64,000 nt of DNA from Rhodococcus wratislaviensis (GTDB lineage Bacteria > Actinomycetota > Actinomycetes > Mycobacteriales > Mycobacteriaceae). Each line of letters opens with the position of its first letter. The stretch's first letter is position 1. The position numbers and the translations under genes are program-made. The stretch covers positions 124,001 through 188,000 of the forward strand of contig NZ_UAUI01000028.1 of assembly GCF_900455735.1 (NCBI RefSeq). The letters are read 5' to 3'. The notes beneath the pieces are model-generated. The model saw nothing but the letters and a program-made list of their open reading frames with translations, was not told where the DNA came from and did not search any database. Below are positions 25,782 to 33,583 of this stretch, in pieces.

Positions 25782-27038
25782 TCATTTCGAAGCCGTTAGG
25801 TGAATGTCATTGCCCCGAGAGGCAGTTGATATCGTCGTGAAGCCAACGGTGGCCGCGGCAAAGACGATGGCGAGAACAAGCCAACCGGTTGTGGGCAGCG
25901 CGAGTACCACACCGGTCATGAGCACCGGCCCGACGATCCGCTGGAGGCCGGATCCGCTGTTGAATGCGCTGAGGTACTCGCTACGGCGGCCATCCGGAGC
26001 CAATTCGAAAGATACCTGCCACGCCGCGATGCTATGGAGGTTCTCACCCAGAGTGAGTAACGCAACTGCCCCCGCGCAGAGGGCAATTGCCGTTGATCCG
26101 GTGATTCGTTCGGCGGTGAGACAGCAGAGACAGGCGGCGACGAGGGCACCGGCGGCGACGAACAATGTCGAGTTCGTCGCGGTCGTCAACCGCCGAATAC
26201 GGCCGAACCCCAGTTGCATCACCACCGTGAGCCCGGTGTTCAACGCGAGCATCAGTGAGACCCACAGTGGCGAGGCCCCCAGCCGCAACACCATCCACAG
26301 TGGCAGCAGGACAAACAAGACGGAGTCGTGTAGAAGCAACAGACCGTTGAGCCCGGCCAGGCTGAGAAACGCCGGGTTGCGCAATGCCGGTCTCGAGGTT
26401 CCGCAATTCTTCTCCTCCTGTTGGGCCGGTGGTGTTGCACTGCGGCGAAGCGAGTACACGACCCACGCAAGTACGAGAAACGAGGTCCCGTTTATCGCGA
26501 GGAGGCCCGCCACCAGTGGCTGCGAGTGCGTCGTCAATGCGGCGCCCGCGACGAGAGTTCCGGCGCCGAGTGCGACGTTGCGCGCGGCCCTGATCGAGGA
26601 CATCACCCGGATTCGGGCATCACCGGCGAACAACTGCGCTACCAGCGACTGTTGTAGTGGCGGCGTCGCCGCCTCCAATGCCAGCAACGGAAGCGTCAAC
26701 AACAGGAAGGTGACGTACTGGGTGGCCAGGGCATAGGCGACGAATCCGACTCCGCGCAACGCGAGGGCAGTGCAGTAAATCCTGATCAGCCCGAATCGGT
26801 CCGCCAGTCGTCCCACGAGGATGGGACTGAGGACACCGAAGACCGCGCCGGCCGACATTGCGGCGACGACCGAGTTGGCGGTGAAACCGACGATCGTGAC
26901 GAAGTAGAGGATCGTGGCAGCCGCGCTGATTCCGGTGCCGAATGAGTCCACGGCAGCGCCTCCGACCAGGCGCTGCATGCTTCTCGGCTGCGAACGTGCC
27001 GGCGTTGTCGGCTCACTTGCGACGTCGGGAACGCTCAT
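25782..27038 (-). CDS. MFS transporter (probable product exporter)
   Basis: A 418-residue major facilitator with about 12 membrane helices. It has the loop motif VGRLADRFGLIRIY between helices 2 and 3 and a central loop of about 20 polar residues containing PPAQQEEKNCGTS. The type resembles drug/natural-product exporters. Its ATG overlaps the stop of the adenylation-domain gene by 4 bp, so it is made together with the biosynthetic enzymes and probably provides export and self-protection. Confidence 0.88.
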   Translation of the reverse strand: MSVPDVASEPTTPARSQPRSMQRLVGGAAVDSFGTGISAAATILYFVTIVGFTANSVVAAMSAGAVFGVLSPILVGRLADRFGLIRIYCTALALRGVGFVAYALATQYVTFLLLTLPLLALEAATPPLQQSLVAQLFAGDARIRVMSSIRAARNVALGAGTLVAGAALTTHSQPLVAGLLAINGTSFLVLAWVVYSLRRSATPPAQQEEKNCGTSRPALRNPAFLSLAGLNGLLLLHDSVLFVLLPLWMVLRLGASPLWVSLMLALNTGLTVVMQLGFGRIRRLTTATNSTLFVAAGALVAACLCCLTAERITGSTAIALCAGAVALLTLGENLHSIAAWQVSFELAPDGRRSEYLSAFNSGSGLQRIVGPVLMTGVVLALPTTGWLVLAIVFAAATVGFTTISTASRGNDIHLTASK

Positions 27039-28429
27039 GAGTTTCCCGTTGTGCCGTTGCGAAGTGCCGCACGATCGACCTTGGCCCGCCTGTCCAACGG
27101 GAGTCGCGTGACTAGGAGGATCTTGTCCGGCAACTGGGCTGGGGCGAGCGTGTCGAGCAGCGCCATCCGAATAGCGCGAAGTGACAGCGCGTCCGCACCT
27201 GCGGATACACCGCAGTACAACACGATCCGACCGCCCTGCTGCACCACCGCGGCTGCGGCGTCGACGGCCGGGACTGCGACCGCCGCTGCCTCGATGGCCG
27301 GCAACGAGACCTTGACGCCGCGGCGCTTGACGACGTGGTCCAGTCGGCCTTCCACAACGACGCTGCCGTCGGGCGCGAGCGAGGCGAGATCTCCGGTGCG
27401 CAGTCGACGCCGGCCCGCCGCATCACGCTCGAATCGGGTCGACCCCGTGACGGGTGTGAGGTAACCCAGCGCGAGGTCCTCACTGACTATACAAAGCTCC
27501 TGGGCATCGTCGAGGTCATCGACCGGCACGAGTTCGACCGCGGTACCAGGTATCGGTGTGCCGACGGGCACGATTGCAGTGTGCACCTCGGCGCCCGCCG
27601 GCAGCACGTGGCGAAGTTTGATCACGGTGGACTCGGTGGGTCCATACAGGTTGATGACGACCGGGTAAGGGGCGTGTGTTCGCCAACGCCTCAGCAGTGG
27701 CTGCGGAAAAGGTTCGCCGGACACCAGGAGTCGCCGTAGGCGCTCGGTCGCCGAGCGGACCGTTGTCGGGTCGGCTCGGTCCATCGCCGTAACCAACCGG
27801 GCAAGCATCGATGGAAGGAGGCACACCATTGTGGGCTGATGCTCGGCGAGCCACGTCAGCAACGTCGTCCCGCCGGTGAGCGCGGCAGCTGGTGTCACTG
27901 CGATCGTCGCGCCGGCGACCAGAGCGCCAAGTGTCTCCTTGAACGAGAAGTCGAACCACGGATCCGCAGTGTTGGATACCACATCGCTCGGGGCGAGGGC
28001 CAGTTCTGCCTGCTGCCATTGTAGGTAGCGAGCCAGCCCACTACGCGAGCCGACGACGACTTTCGGTTCACCCGACGTGCCCGAGGTGGTCAGCAGGTAT
28101 CCGCAGCCTTCCGGCGTGTCGGGGAGGGTGGCCGGATCGCTCATGGAATCTGGAGGAACTGGTAGGAACGGGCGTTCGGCCAGAATGCATCCCACCATCT
28201 CGGTGAGAGACTCCACGCCCCGTGGTTTTCTGATCAGAACTGGGCCCGTGCCAGAGGTGAGTTTCGCGGCGAGTTCCCGCGATTTCGTGAGCAACTCACC
28301 ATAGGTCAGGACGGCATCGCCTTGCACGACTGCACGGTGCATCGGGTCGGTCCCGCACAATCCGGACTCGATCAGCCGACGCAGTGGGACGTCGATCGAG
28401 CCGGCGGCGTAAGTGGCTGGTGAGCGCAT
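27035..28429 (-). CDS. Stand-alone NRPS-type adenylation protein
   Basis: A 464-residue ANL enzyme: A3 YLLTTSGTSGEPKVV, A4 WFDFSFKETLGALV with the Asp that binds an amino-acid amino group, A5 NLYGPTEST, A7 RLRTGDLASLAPDGSV, A8 EGRLDHVVKRRGVKVS, and A10 Lys in DRRAKVDRAALR. It should activate an amino acid and load the neighbouring carrier protein. The start at 28429 lies 4 bp after the carrier gene; an upstream ATG at 28495 would overlap it. The substrate is not predictable by eye. Confidence 0.9.
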   Translation of the reverse strand: MRSPATYAAGSIDVPLRRLIESGLCGTDPMHRAVVQGDAVLTYGELLTKSRELAAKLTSGTGPVLIRKPRGVESLTEMVGCILAERPFLPVPPDSMSDPATLPDTPEGCGYLLTTSGTSGEPKVVVGSRSGLARYLQWQQAELALAPSDVVSNTADPWFDFSFKETLGALVAGATIAVTPAAALTGGTTLLTWLAEHQPTMVCLLPSMLARLVTAMDRADPTTVRSATERLRRLLVSGEPFPQPLLRRWRTHAPYPVVINLYGPTESTVIKLRHVLPAGAEVHTAIVPVGTPIPGTAVELVPVDDLDDAQELCIVSEDLALGYLTPVTGSTRFERDAAGRRRLRTGDLASLAPDGSVVVEGRLDHVVKRRGVKVSLPAIEAAAVAVPAVDAAAAVVQQGGRIVLYCGVSAGADALSLRAIRMALLDTLAPAQLPDKILLVTRLPLDRRAKVDRAALRNGTTGNS

Positions 28430-28433
28430 CGCT

Positions 28434-28964
28434 CTACCCGGTGGGATGGTCGGTGACGAGGATCCGCACACCGGCAGTATCAGAGTCGCAATCAAACCGC
28501 AGCACCGTCCCTCCCCGTCGTATCAGCACGTCGCCGCCCTGCATAGGAAGGCGTGTGCAGGCGCCGTTTCCGCGGGCCTGACGCAACAGCGCAACCCGGG
28601 ATCCGTCGCCATCGCCGTAAGCGAGCGTCACCTCGGCGGGCAGCAGGGCGTCCGCCGCCGAGGCACCGAGTTCAGCCAAGGCGTCTGCGACGACGCCGAG
28701 GTCGAAGGCAGCGGCCAAAGTTGTGCGGTATTCGCCGAGACGTCGATTCAGATGGTCGAGATAGCTGGCGAACTCACGCGGAGTTGGGGCCAGATAAAGA
28801 TCTCTGAGTTCGACCGGCAATCCCGTGGACACCGAAAGTTCCGAAACGATCGAGGCGGCGAGCAACGAGTTCCCGTCGAGGTCGAAGAAGAAATCGTCAT
28901 CGGGCCGGACAGAAGCCCCGTCGAGTAGCCGACTCCACAAAGCTGCGATTGAAACGGCATCCAT
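28434..28964 (-). CDS. Carrier protein with C-terminal extension
   Basis: A 176-residue protein, about twice the size of a free PCP/ACP. Residues 1-80 are a carrier domain with DLDGNSLLAASIVSEL; Ser33 is the phosphopantetheine site. Residues ~85-176 form an extra region (ADALLPAEVTLAYGDGDGSR, GGDVLIRRGGTVLRFD) with no recognised family. It might be a docking or modifying element. First gene of the minus arm, directly upstream of the adenylation protein that presumably loads it. Confidence 0.85.
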   Translation of the reverse strand: MDAVSIAALWSRLLDGASVRPDDDFFFDLDGNSLLAASIVSELSVSTGLPVELRDLYLAPTPREFASYLDHLNRRLGEYRTTLAAAFDLGVVADALAELGASAADALLPAEVTLAYGDGDGSRVALLRQARGNGACTRLPMQGGDVLIRRGGTVLRFDCDSDTAGVRILVTDHPTG

Positions 28965-29333
28965 CAGTAAATCCCTTCCAGCGGAACGCCCAGGACGAAT
29001 TGCTCAATGAGACAATCATTTAGGAGAGATCACCCCCAAATGGACAGACACATCATGGGCGCCGGACACGCTTGGAGTAAATCCACCCTTGGTGTGGAGT
29101 ATCGGACCCCTTGCCCGGCAGATGTGGCTTGGCGTCGCGCACCTTGCACGTCAGTCGCGTTCGGGAATTGCGCTCGGTACCCCGGTGACGCATCTATCGG
29201 CCGTAGTTGGGCGAGTAGGTTCCGCGCCGATCGGACGGCCCGTGGATGGGTCACTTTGCACCCAAGGGTGTCTATCGGTGGCGTGGAGAGCCACCCATGA
29301 TTTTTCCCAGGCCGCCGAGGAGTCGGTCTCGAG
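28965..29333. promoter_or_regulatory. Divergent promoter region of the hydrazine cluster
   Basis: A 369-bp gap between the two arms of the cluster (carrier gene leftward, KamA gene rightward). It contains small inverted repeats: TGGGT/ACCCA around 29247-29264 and GGTGGC/GCCACC with a 7-nt loop at 29277-29295. GAGGAG precedes the KamA ATG by 11 nt. No coding frame is seen. It is the natural place for a shared control site. Confidence 0.5.
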
Positions 29334-30794
29334 ATGAGGACGAACGACCTGACCACCATCGAACTCGCGGAGTGTGTCTCTGCCGAAACCGGGTTCGAGC
29401 TCAGTCGGGCGATCTTTGTCGGTGGTGTTTCCAGCGGGCGCGACGATTGGATCGGGGCAAGCTACATGAAGAACCCAATGCGAACCTTCCGCGGCGTGCA
29501 GCTTGCCGACCTTCCGCAGCTTGAAAAGTTCACGGAGCAGGACCGGCACGAAATGCGGGTCGTCGCAAACCTATTGCCTTTCAAAGTCAACAACTATGTT
29601 CTCGATGAGTTGATCGATTGGTCGTCGGCTCCCGACGACCCTATCTTTCGGATGACCTTTCCGGTCCGAGAGATGGTGCCTCCGCGTATATACGATTTGG
29701 TGTCGGACGCGCTCTTGAACGGCGTTGACCGAAAGCAGCTGGAAGCAATCGCGCGGAAAGGCCGCCAAGACCTCAACCCGCATCCGTCCGGCCAGCGTGA
29801 GTACAACGTGCCGCTGCTCGACGACGAGCCGGTTCCTGGGCTCCAGCACAAGTACCGACAAACGCTTCTGGTATTTCCATCCCAGGGTCAGACGTGTCAC
29901 TCGTACTGCGCGTACTGCTTTCGTTGGGCGCAATTCGTCGGTGATGCGGACCTGAAGTTCGCAGCACCGGGTCCCGGTCAGATGACCGATTACCTCCGTG
30001 GCCACCGGGAGGTCACCGACGTGCTGCTCACCGGCGGCGATCCGCTGATCATGTCGACTCCGGTGCTGGCCCGGTGGGTCACGCCGTTGTTAGCGCCTGA
30101 TCTGGAGCATGTGACGAACATCCGCCTCGGCACCAAGGCTTTGGTGCAGTGGCCGTACCGCGTCACGTCCGGACCTGATGCCGACGAGCTGCTGCGGCTG
30201 ATCGAGGCGTGCGCTACCGCGGGAAAGAGCGTCGCGATCATGCTGCACGTCTCGCACCCACGCGAGCTCGAAAGCGAGGCGGCAGCGGCCGCCGTAGCAA
30301 GGCTGCGTTCAGCGGGGGCCATAGTCCGAGCGCAGGCGCCGATTATTCGCCACGTGAACGACTCACCGCACGCGTGGGCAACGATGTGGCGGCACATGGT
30401 GCGGCTCGGCATCCAGCCCTACTACACCTTCGTCGAGCGCGACACCGGCGCGAGCGCGTTCTTCGAGGTTCCGCTAGCCCATGCGCTGACCATTTTCCAG
30501 CAGGCGCAGCGTGCTGTTTCCGGTCTGGCTCGCACTGCACGTGGCCCGGTCATGTCAGCGACCCCCGGCAAGATCGCCATAGATGGCGAGACGGTCGTGA
30601 ACGGCGAGCGGTTGTTCGTACTGCGTCTGTTGCAGGCACGTGATGAAGCGCTGGCCGGCACGCTGTTCTTCGCCGGACACAGCGAGAGCGCCGTCTGGAT
30701 CGACCAATTGACCCCTGCTCTGTCCCCGTCATGGCCGTGGGAATCATCTCGCGATCGCACCCGACCCGAACCCATTGAAGGAGTTAGTCGATGA
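29334..30794 (+). CDS. KamA-family radical SAM aminomutase
   Basis: A 486-residue member of the lysine 2,3-aminomutase family. The [4Fe-4S]/SAM cysteines are C188, C192 and C195 (CHSYCAYCFRW). TGGDPLIM follows as the SAM-contact strand, and K413 in MSATPGKIAIDGE is at the PLP-lysine position. Asp343 (HVND) and Asp370 (ERDTG) occupy positions where lysine aminomutase holds the substrate epsilon-amine, so lysine or an N6-modified lysine is plausible. It probably makes a beta-amino acid. First gene of the plus arm; its stop overlaps the cupin ATG. Confidence 0.9.
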   Translation: MRTNDLTTIELAECVSAETGFELSRAIFVGGVSSGRDDWIGASYMKNPMRTFRGVQLADLPQLEKFTEQDRHEMRVVANLLPFKVNNYVLDELIDWSSAPDDPIFRMTFPVREMVPPRIYDLVSDALLNGVDRKQLEAIARKGRQDLNPHPSGQREYNVPLLDDEPVPGLQHKYRQTLLVFPSQGQTCHSYCAYCFRWAQFVGDADLKFAAPGPGQMTDYLRGHREVTDVLLTGGDPLIMSTPVLARWVTPLLAPDLEHVTNIRLGTKALVQWPYRVTSGPDADELLRLIEACATAGKSVAIMLHVSHPRELESEAAAAAVARLRSAGAIVRAQAPIIRHVNDSPHAWATMWRHMVRLGIQPYYTFVERDTGASAFFEVPLAHALTIFQQAQRAVSGLARTARGPVMSATPGKIAIDGETVVNGERLFVLRLLQARDEALAGTLFFAGHSESAVWIDQLTPALSPSWPWESSRDRTRPEPIEGVSR

Positions 30795-31159
30795 CCACAG
30801 ACTCGGTCACCCAGGGCATCGTCCACAGTGTCAACGGAAGACTGCCGGAGCTGGCATTCGAGAACAGGCCTTCGGGCGCGAAACTCGGAATCTTCGATCT
30901 GCCGAAGATCGAGGCCTCCGTGGCGCCATTCACGCTGGCACACATTCGTGTGCCCGCGGGCGTCACCACCGTCGAGGATCACCATGAGGTGCGGGAGATC
31001 TGGCTTGTGCAGTCCGGGTCGGGGATTCTGACCCTAGACGGCGTCCGGTCGAGGGTGCGGGCCGGCGACACGTTGTACTACGAGAGCTATCGACGCCACC
31101 AACTGCACAACGACGGCGACATTCCGGTCGAGATCGTGTCGATCTGGTGGCGTCCGTGA
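30791..31159 (+). CDS. Cupin protein (hydrazine-synthetase cupin half)
   Basis: A 122-residue single cupin. Motif 1 is GVTTVEDHHEVREIWLVQSG (metal-binding His/His/Glu) and motif 2 includes RAGDTLYYESYRRHQLHN. In known lysine-dependent hydrazine synthetases a cupin domain is fused to a MetRS-like domain and carries out the N-N rearrangement. Here the cupin is a separate gene, two genes upstream of the MetRS-like gene. It overlaps the KamA stop by 4 bp and the monooxygenase start by 4 bp. Confidence 0.85.
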   Translation: MTTDSVTQGIVHSVNGRLPELAFENRPSGAKLGIFDLPKIEASVAPFTLAHIRVPAGVTTVEDHHEVREIWLVQSGSGILTLDGVRSRVRAGDTLYYESYRRHQLHNDGDIPVEIVSIWWRP

Positions 31160-32256
31160 ACGCCAGGCCAAGCTTGAGCGTGATGTTCTTCGCCGGTTCG
31201 GTGCCGGCGGACCGCACCGACCGCTACCGCTTGGTTCACGACGCCGCTGCGGCCGCCGACCGTCTCGGCTACGAGGCGATCTGGTTGCCCGAACGTCATT
31301 TCGACGTCTTCGGCGGGCTGTTCCCGAACCCGTCCGTTCTGGCCGCCGCACTTGCGGGCACAACGACGCGGTGTCACCTGCGCGCCGGGAGTGTCGTTGC
31401 GCCGTTGCATGATCCGATAAGGATCGCCGAGGAATGGTCGGTGGTGGACAATCTGTCCGGTGGTGGCCGCGTCGGGCTGTCGATCGGTTCCGGATGGAAT
31501 ACGAACGACTTCGTGTTGGCGCCCGACCGGTACGAGACCAGGGTGGCCGATTCACGGGCCTCCATAGCAGAGCTTCGCGCGCTGTGGGCCGGACGGCGGG
31601 TCGCCCGGCGTAACGGCTCGGGCCGGACGGTCGAGGTGGCTATCCAGCCGCCACCACTTTCCAGTGAGCTGCCACTGTGGTTGACCGCCTCGGGAAATCC
31701 CGACACGTTCATTGCGGCAGGACGATTGGGAACCAATCTGCTGACGCACCTGCTGGGCCAGGACCTGGGCGAGCTGGCCGGCAAGATCAAACTTTACCGT
31801 GACGCGCGAGCGACGGCCGGCCACGACCCCGGCTCCGGCCGGGTCACCCTGATGCTGCATACGCTGGCAACGGCCGACGACGCGCAGGCGTGGACGGCAG
31901 CTCGCGCACCGTTGCGGTCGTACCTGCGATCGGCGCTGGAGCTGGAGCTGCGTGCGTCGGCTGGTGGTGGCCGGGTGAGCGGCGGCAGACGACTTGCGTT
32001 GCCCGCGTTGTCCGAGGCGGTTGTGGAGGAATTGCTCGACGAACGCACGCGCCGTTTCTTCGACGACGCCAGCTTGCTCGGCGCCGTGCCCAAGTGCCTG
32101 GCAATGCTCGAGGCGGTCGCCGCCGCCGGAGTGGACGAGGTCGCCTGCCTGATCGACTTCGGTCCTTCGAGGCAGTTCGTACTGGACAGCCTGAATCGTC
32201 TCGCACCGCTTGCCCGTCCCGAAGTCGAGGGAGCAGTCAATGTTGGAACACCTTGA
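31156..32256 (+). CDS. Luciferase-like FMN-dependent monooxygenase
   Basis: A 366-residue LLM-class flavin monooxygenase: LSVMFFAGSVPADRTDRYRL at the N-terminus, GYEAIWLPERHFDVFGGLFPN, LRAGSVVAPLHDPIRIAEEW, and GRVGLSIGSGWNTNDFVLAP. This is the MupA/Atu3640-type subgroup found in NRPS/PKS clusters, which often oxidises carrier-bound substrates. It could oxidise the hydrazine or hydroxylate the carrier-bound amino acid. Start taken at GTG 31156 (GTGA overlap with the cupin gene); GTG 31147 is an alternative. Confidence 0.88.
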   Translation: MNARPSLSVMFFAGSVPADRTDRYRLVHDAAAAADRLGYEAIWLPERHFDVFGGLFPNPSVLAAALAGTTTRCHLRAGSVVAPLHDPIRIAEEWSVVDNLSGGGRVGLSIGSGWNTNDFVLAPDRYETRVADSRASIAELRALWAGRRVARRNGSGRTVEVAIQPPPLSSELPLWLTASGNPDTFIAAGRLGTNLLTHLLGQDLGELAGKIKLYRDARATAGHDPGSGRVTLMLHTLATADDAQAWTAARAPLRSYLRSALELELRASAGGGRVSGGRRLALPALSEAVVEELLDERTRRFFDDASLLGAVPKCLAMLEAVAAAGVDEVACLIDFGPSRQFVLDSLNRLAPLARPEVEGAVNVGTP

Positions 32257-33583
32257 TCTGGTTGGTATCGGTGCAGGTCCGTCCAATCTGAGCGTCGCAG
32301 CGCTTTCCGCGCCGATCGGTCGGCTGCGGTGCAAGTTCTTGGACCGGCAACCGACACAACGTTGGTACCCCGGTCTGATGCTGTCCGCCGCGGTGCTGCA
32401 GGTTTCGCACCTGAAGGACCTCGTAACCTTGGTCGATCCGACGAGTCGCTACACCTTCCTGAACTTCCTCGCGCGCACGGGTCGGCTCCACCGCTTCGCC
32501 AGTTTGCATACCCCGCTGATCGCTCGCCGAGAATACGAGAGCTATCTGCGCTGGGTCAGCGACCAGTTGGATGAGGTGCAGTTCGGGTGTGCGGTCGAGG
32601 AAGTAACATTCGACGGGCAGGCGTTCAGGGTGGAATCCACCCGAGGTGCGTATGCGGCACAACACCTGTCGATCGGGGTCGGCCCGCGGCCGTACGTGCC
32701 GGAGGTCGCCACCGGCAAGCTCGGTGAGGATGTGTTCCACTCATCTGACTTCGGCTACCACACCGATTCGCTCGCTGGCCGCGACGTCGTGGTAGTCGGT
32801 GGTGGGCAGAGCGGCGCCGAGGTGGTGGAACACCTTCTGCAGCTCTCTGGCCGGGATGCCGTCGGCTCGCTCACCTGGGCGAGCAGGCGGATCGGGTTCC
32901 AGCCGCTCGACGAGTCGCCGTTCACCAACGAGTGGTTCCACCCGGACTATGTTCGGTATTTCCACGGCCTATCGCAGAGCCGTCGTAGCCAGTTGCTCAA
33001 TGCCCAGCAGCTCGCCAGCGACGGCATTTCGAAGGGGCTGCTGGAATCGATCTACCGCAGGCTGTATCACAACGATTTCGTCGATTCGGATCGCATTCGG
33101 ACCACCCTGCTGCCTGGCCGTGAAGTGACCGGACTCTGCCGTGGGCCGGGTGGCAGGGGCTGGCGGATGAGCCTGACGCACATCGATACCGGCGAAATCG
33201 ATTCGGTCGGTGCCGATATCGTGGTCCTCGCCACCGGGTACCATTTCCCCCTTCCCGAGTTCCTCCACCCCCTCGGGGGTCGTATCGCGCGTACCAATTG
33301 CGGCCTGCCACAGCTTGCAGCGGACTACTCGGTTTCATGGGCGGGCCCAGCCGGAAACAAGATGTTCTTCCTCAACGCCGGAAAGCTCAGTCACGGCATC
33401 GCGGATCCCAATCTCAGCCTCGCCTCGTGGCGTGCGGCCACTGTATTGAACACGATCACCGAGACCCCGTTGTATCCCGACCTGCGTAGCTCGACGTGTT
33501 CGTGGGACGTCGCGGATCGTGCTGCCACCCACCCGCCGGTGGATTCCGGCGTCGACCTGCTGACGGAAAGTAGCCGACCATGA
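32240..33583 (+). CDS. Lysine/ornithine N-hydroxylase (SidA/IucD/PvdA family)
   Basis: A 447-residue flavin N-monooxygenase. The FAD motif GIGAGPSNLSVAA is at residues ~9-21, then SHLKDLVTLVDPTSRYTFLN, a central NADPH motif VVVGGGQSGAEVVEHLL, and the C-terminal LATGYHFPLPEF. It should hydroxylate the terminal amine of lysine (or ornithine), making the N-hydroxy substrate needed for N-N bond formation. ATG 32240 overlaps the previous gene by 17 bp; the stop overlaps the next ATG by 4 bp. Confidence 0.92.
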   Translation: MLEHLDLVGIGAGPSNLSVAALSAPIGRLRCKFLDRQPTQRWYPGLMLSAAVLQVSHLKDLVTLVDPTSRYTFLNFLARTGRLHRFASLHTPLIARREYESYLRWVSDQLDEVQFGCAVEEVTFDGQAFRVESTRGAYAAQHLSIGVGPRPYVPEVATGKLGEDVFHSSDFGYHTDSLAGRDVVVVGGGQSGAEVVEHLLQLSGRDAVGSLTWASRRIGFQPLDESPFTNEWFHPDYVRYFHGLSQSRRSQLLNAQQLASDGISKGLLESIYRRLYHNDFVDSDRIRTTLLPGREVTGLCRGPGGRGWRMSLTHIDTGEIDSVGADIVVLATGYHFPLPEFLHPLGGRIARTNCGLPQLAADYSVSWAGPAGNKMFFLNAGKLSHGIADPNLSLASWRAATVLNTITETPLYPDLRSSTCSWDVADRAATHPPVDSGVDLLTESSRP

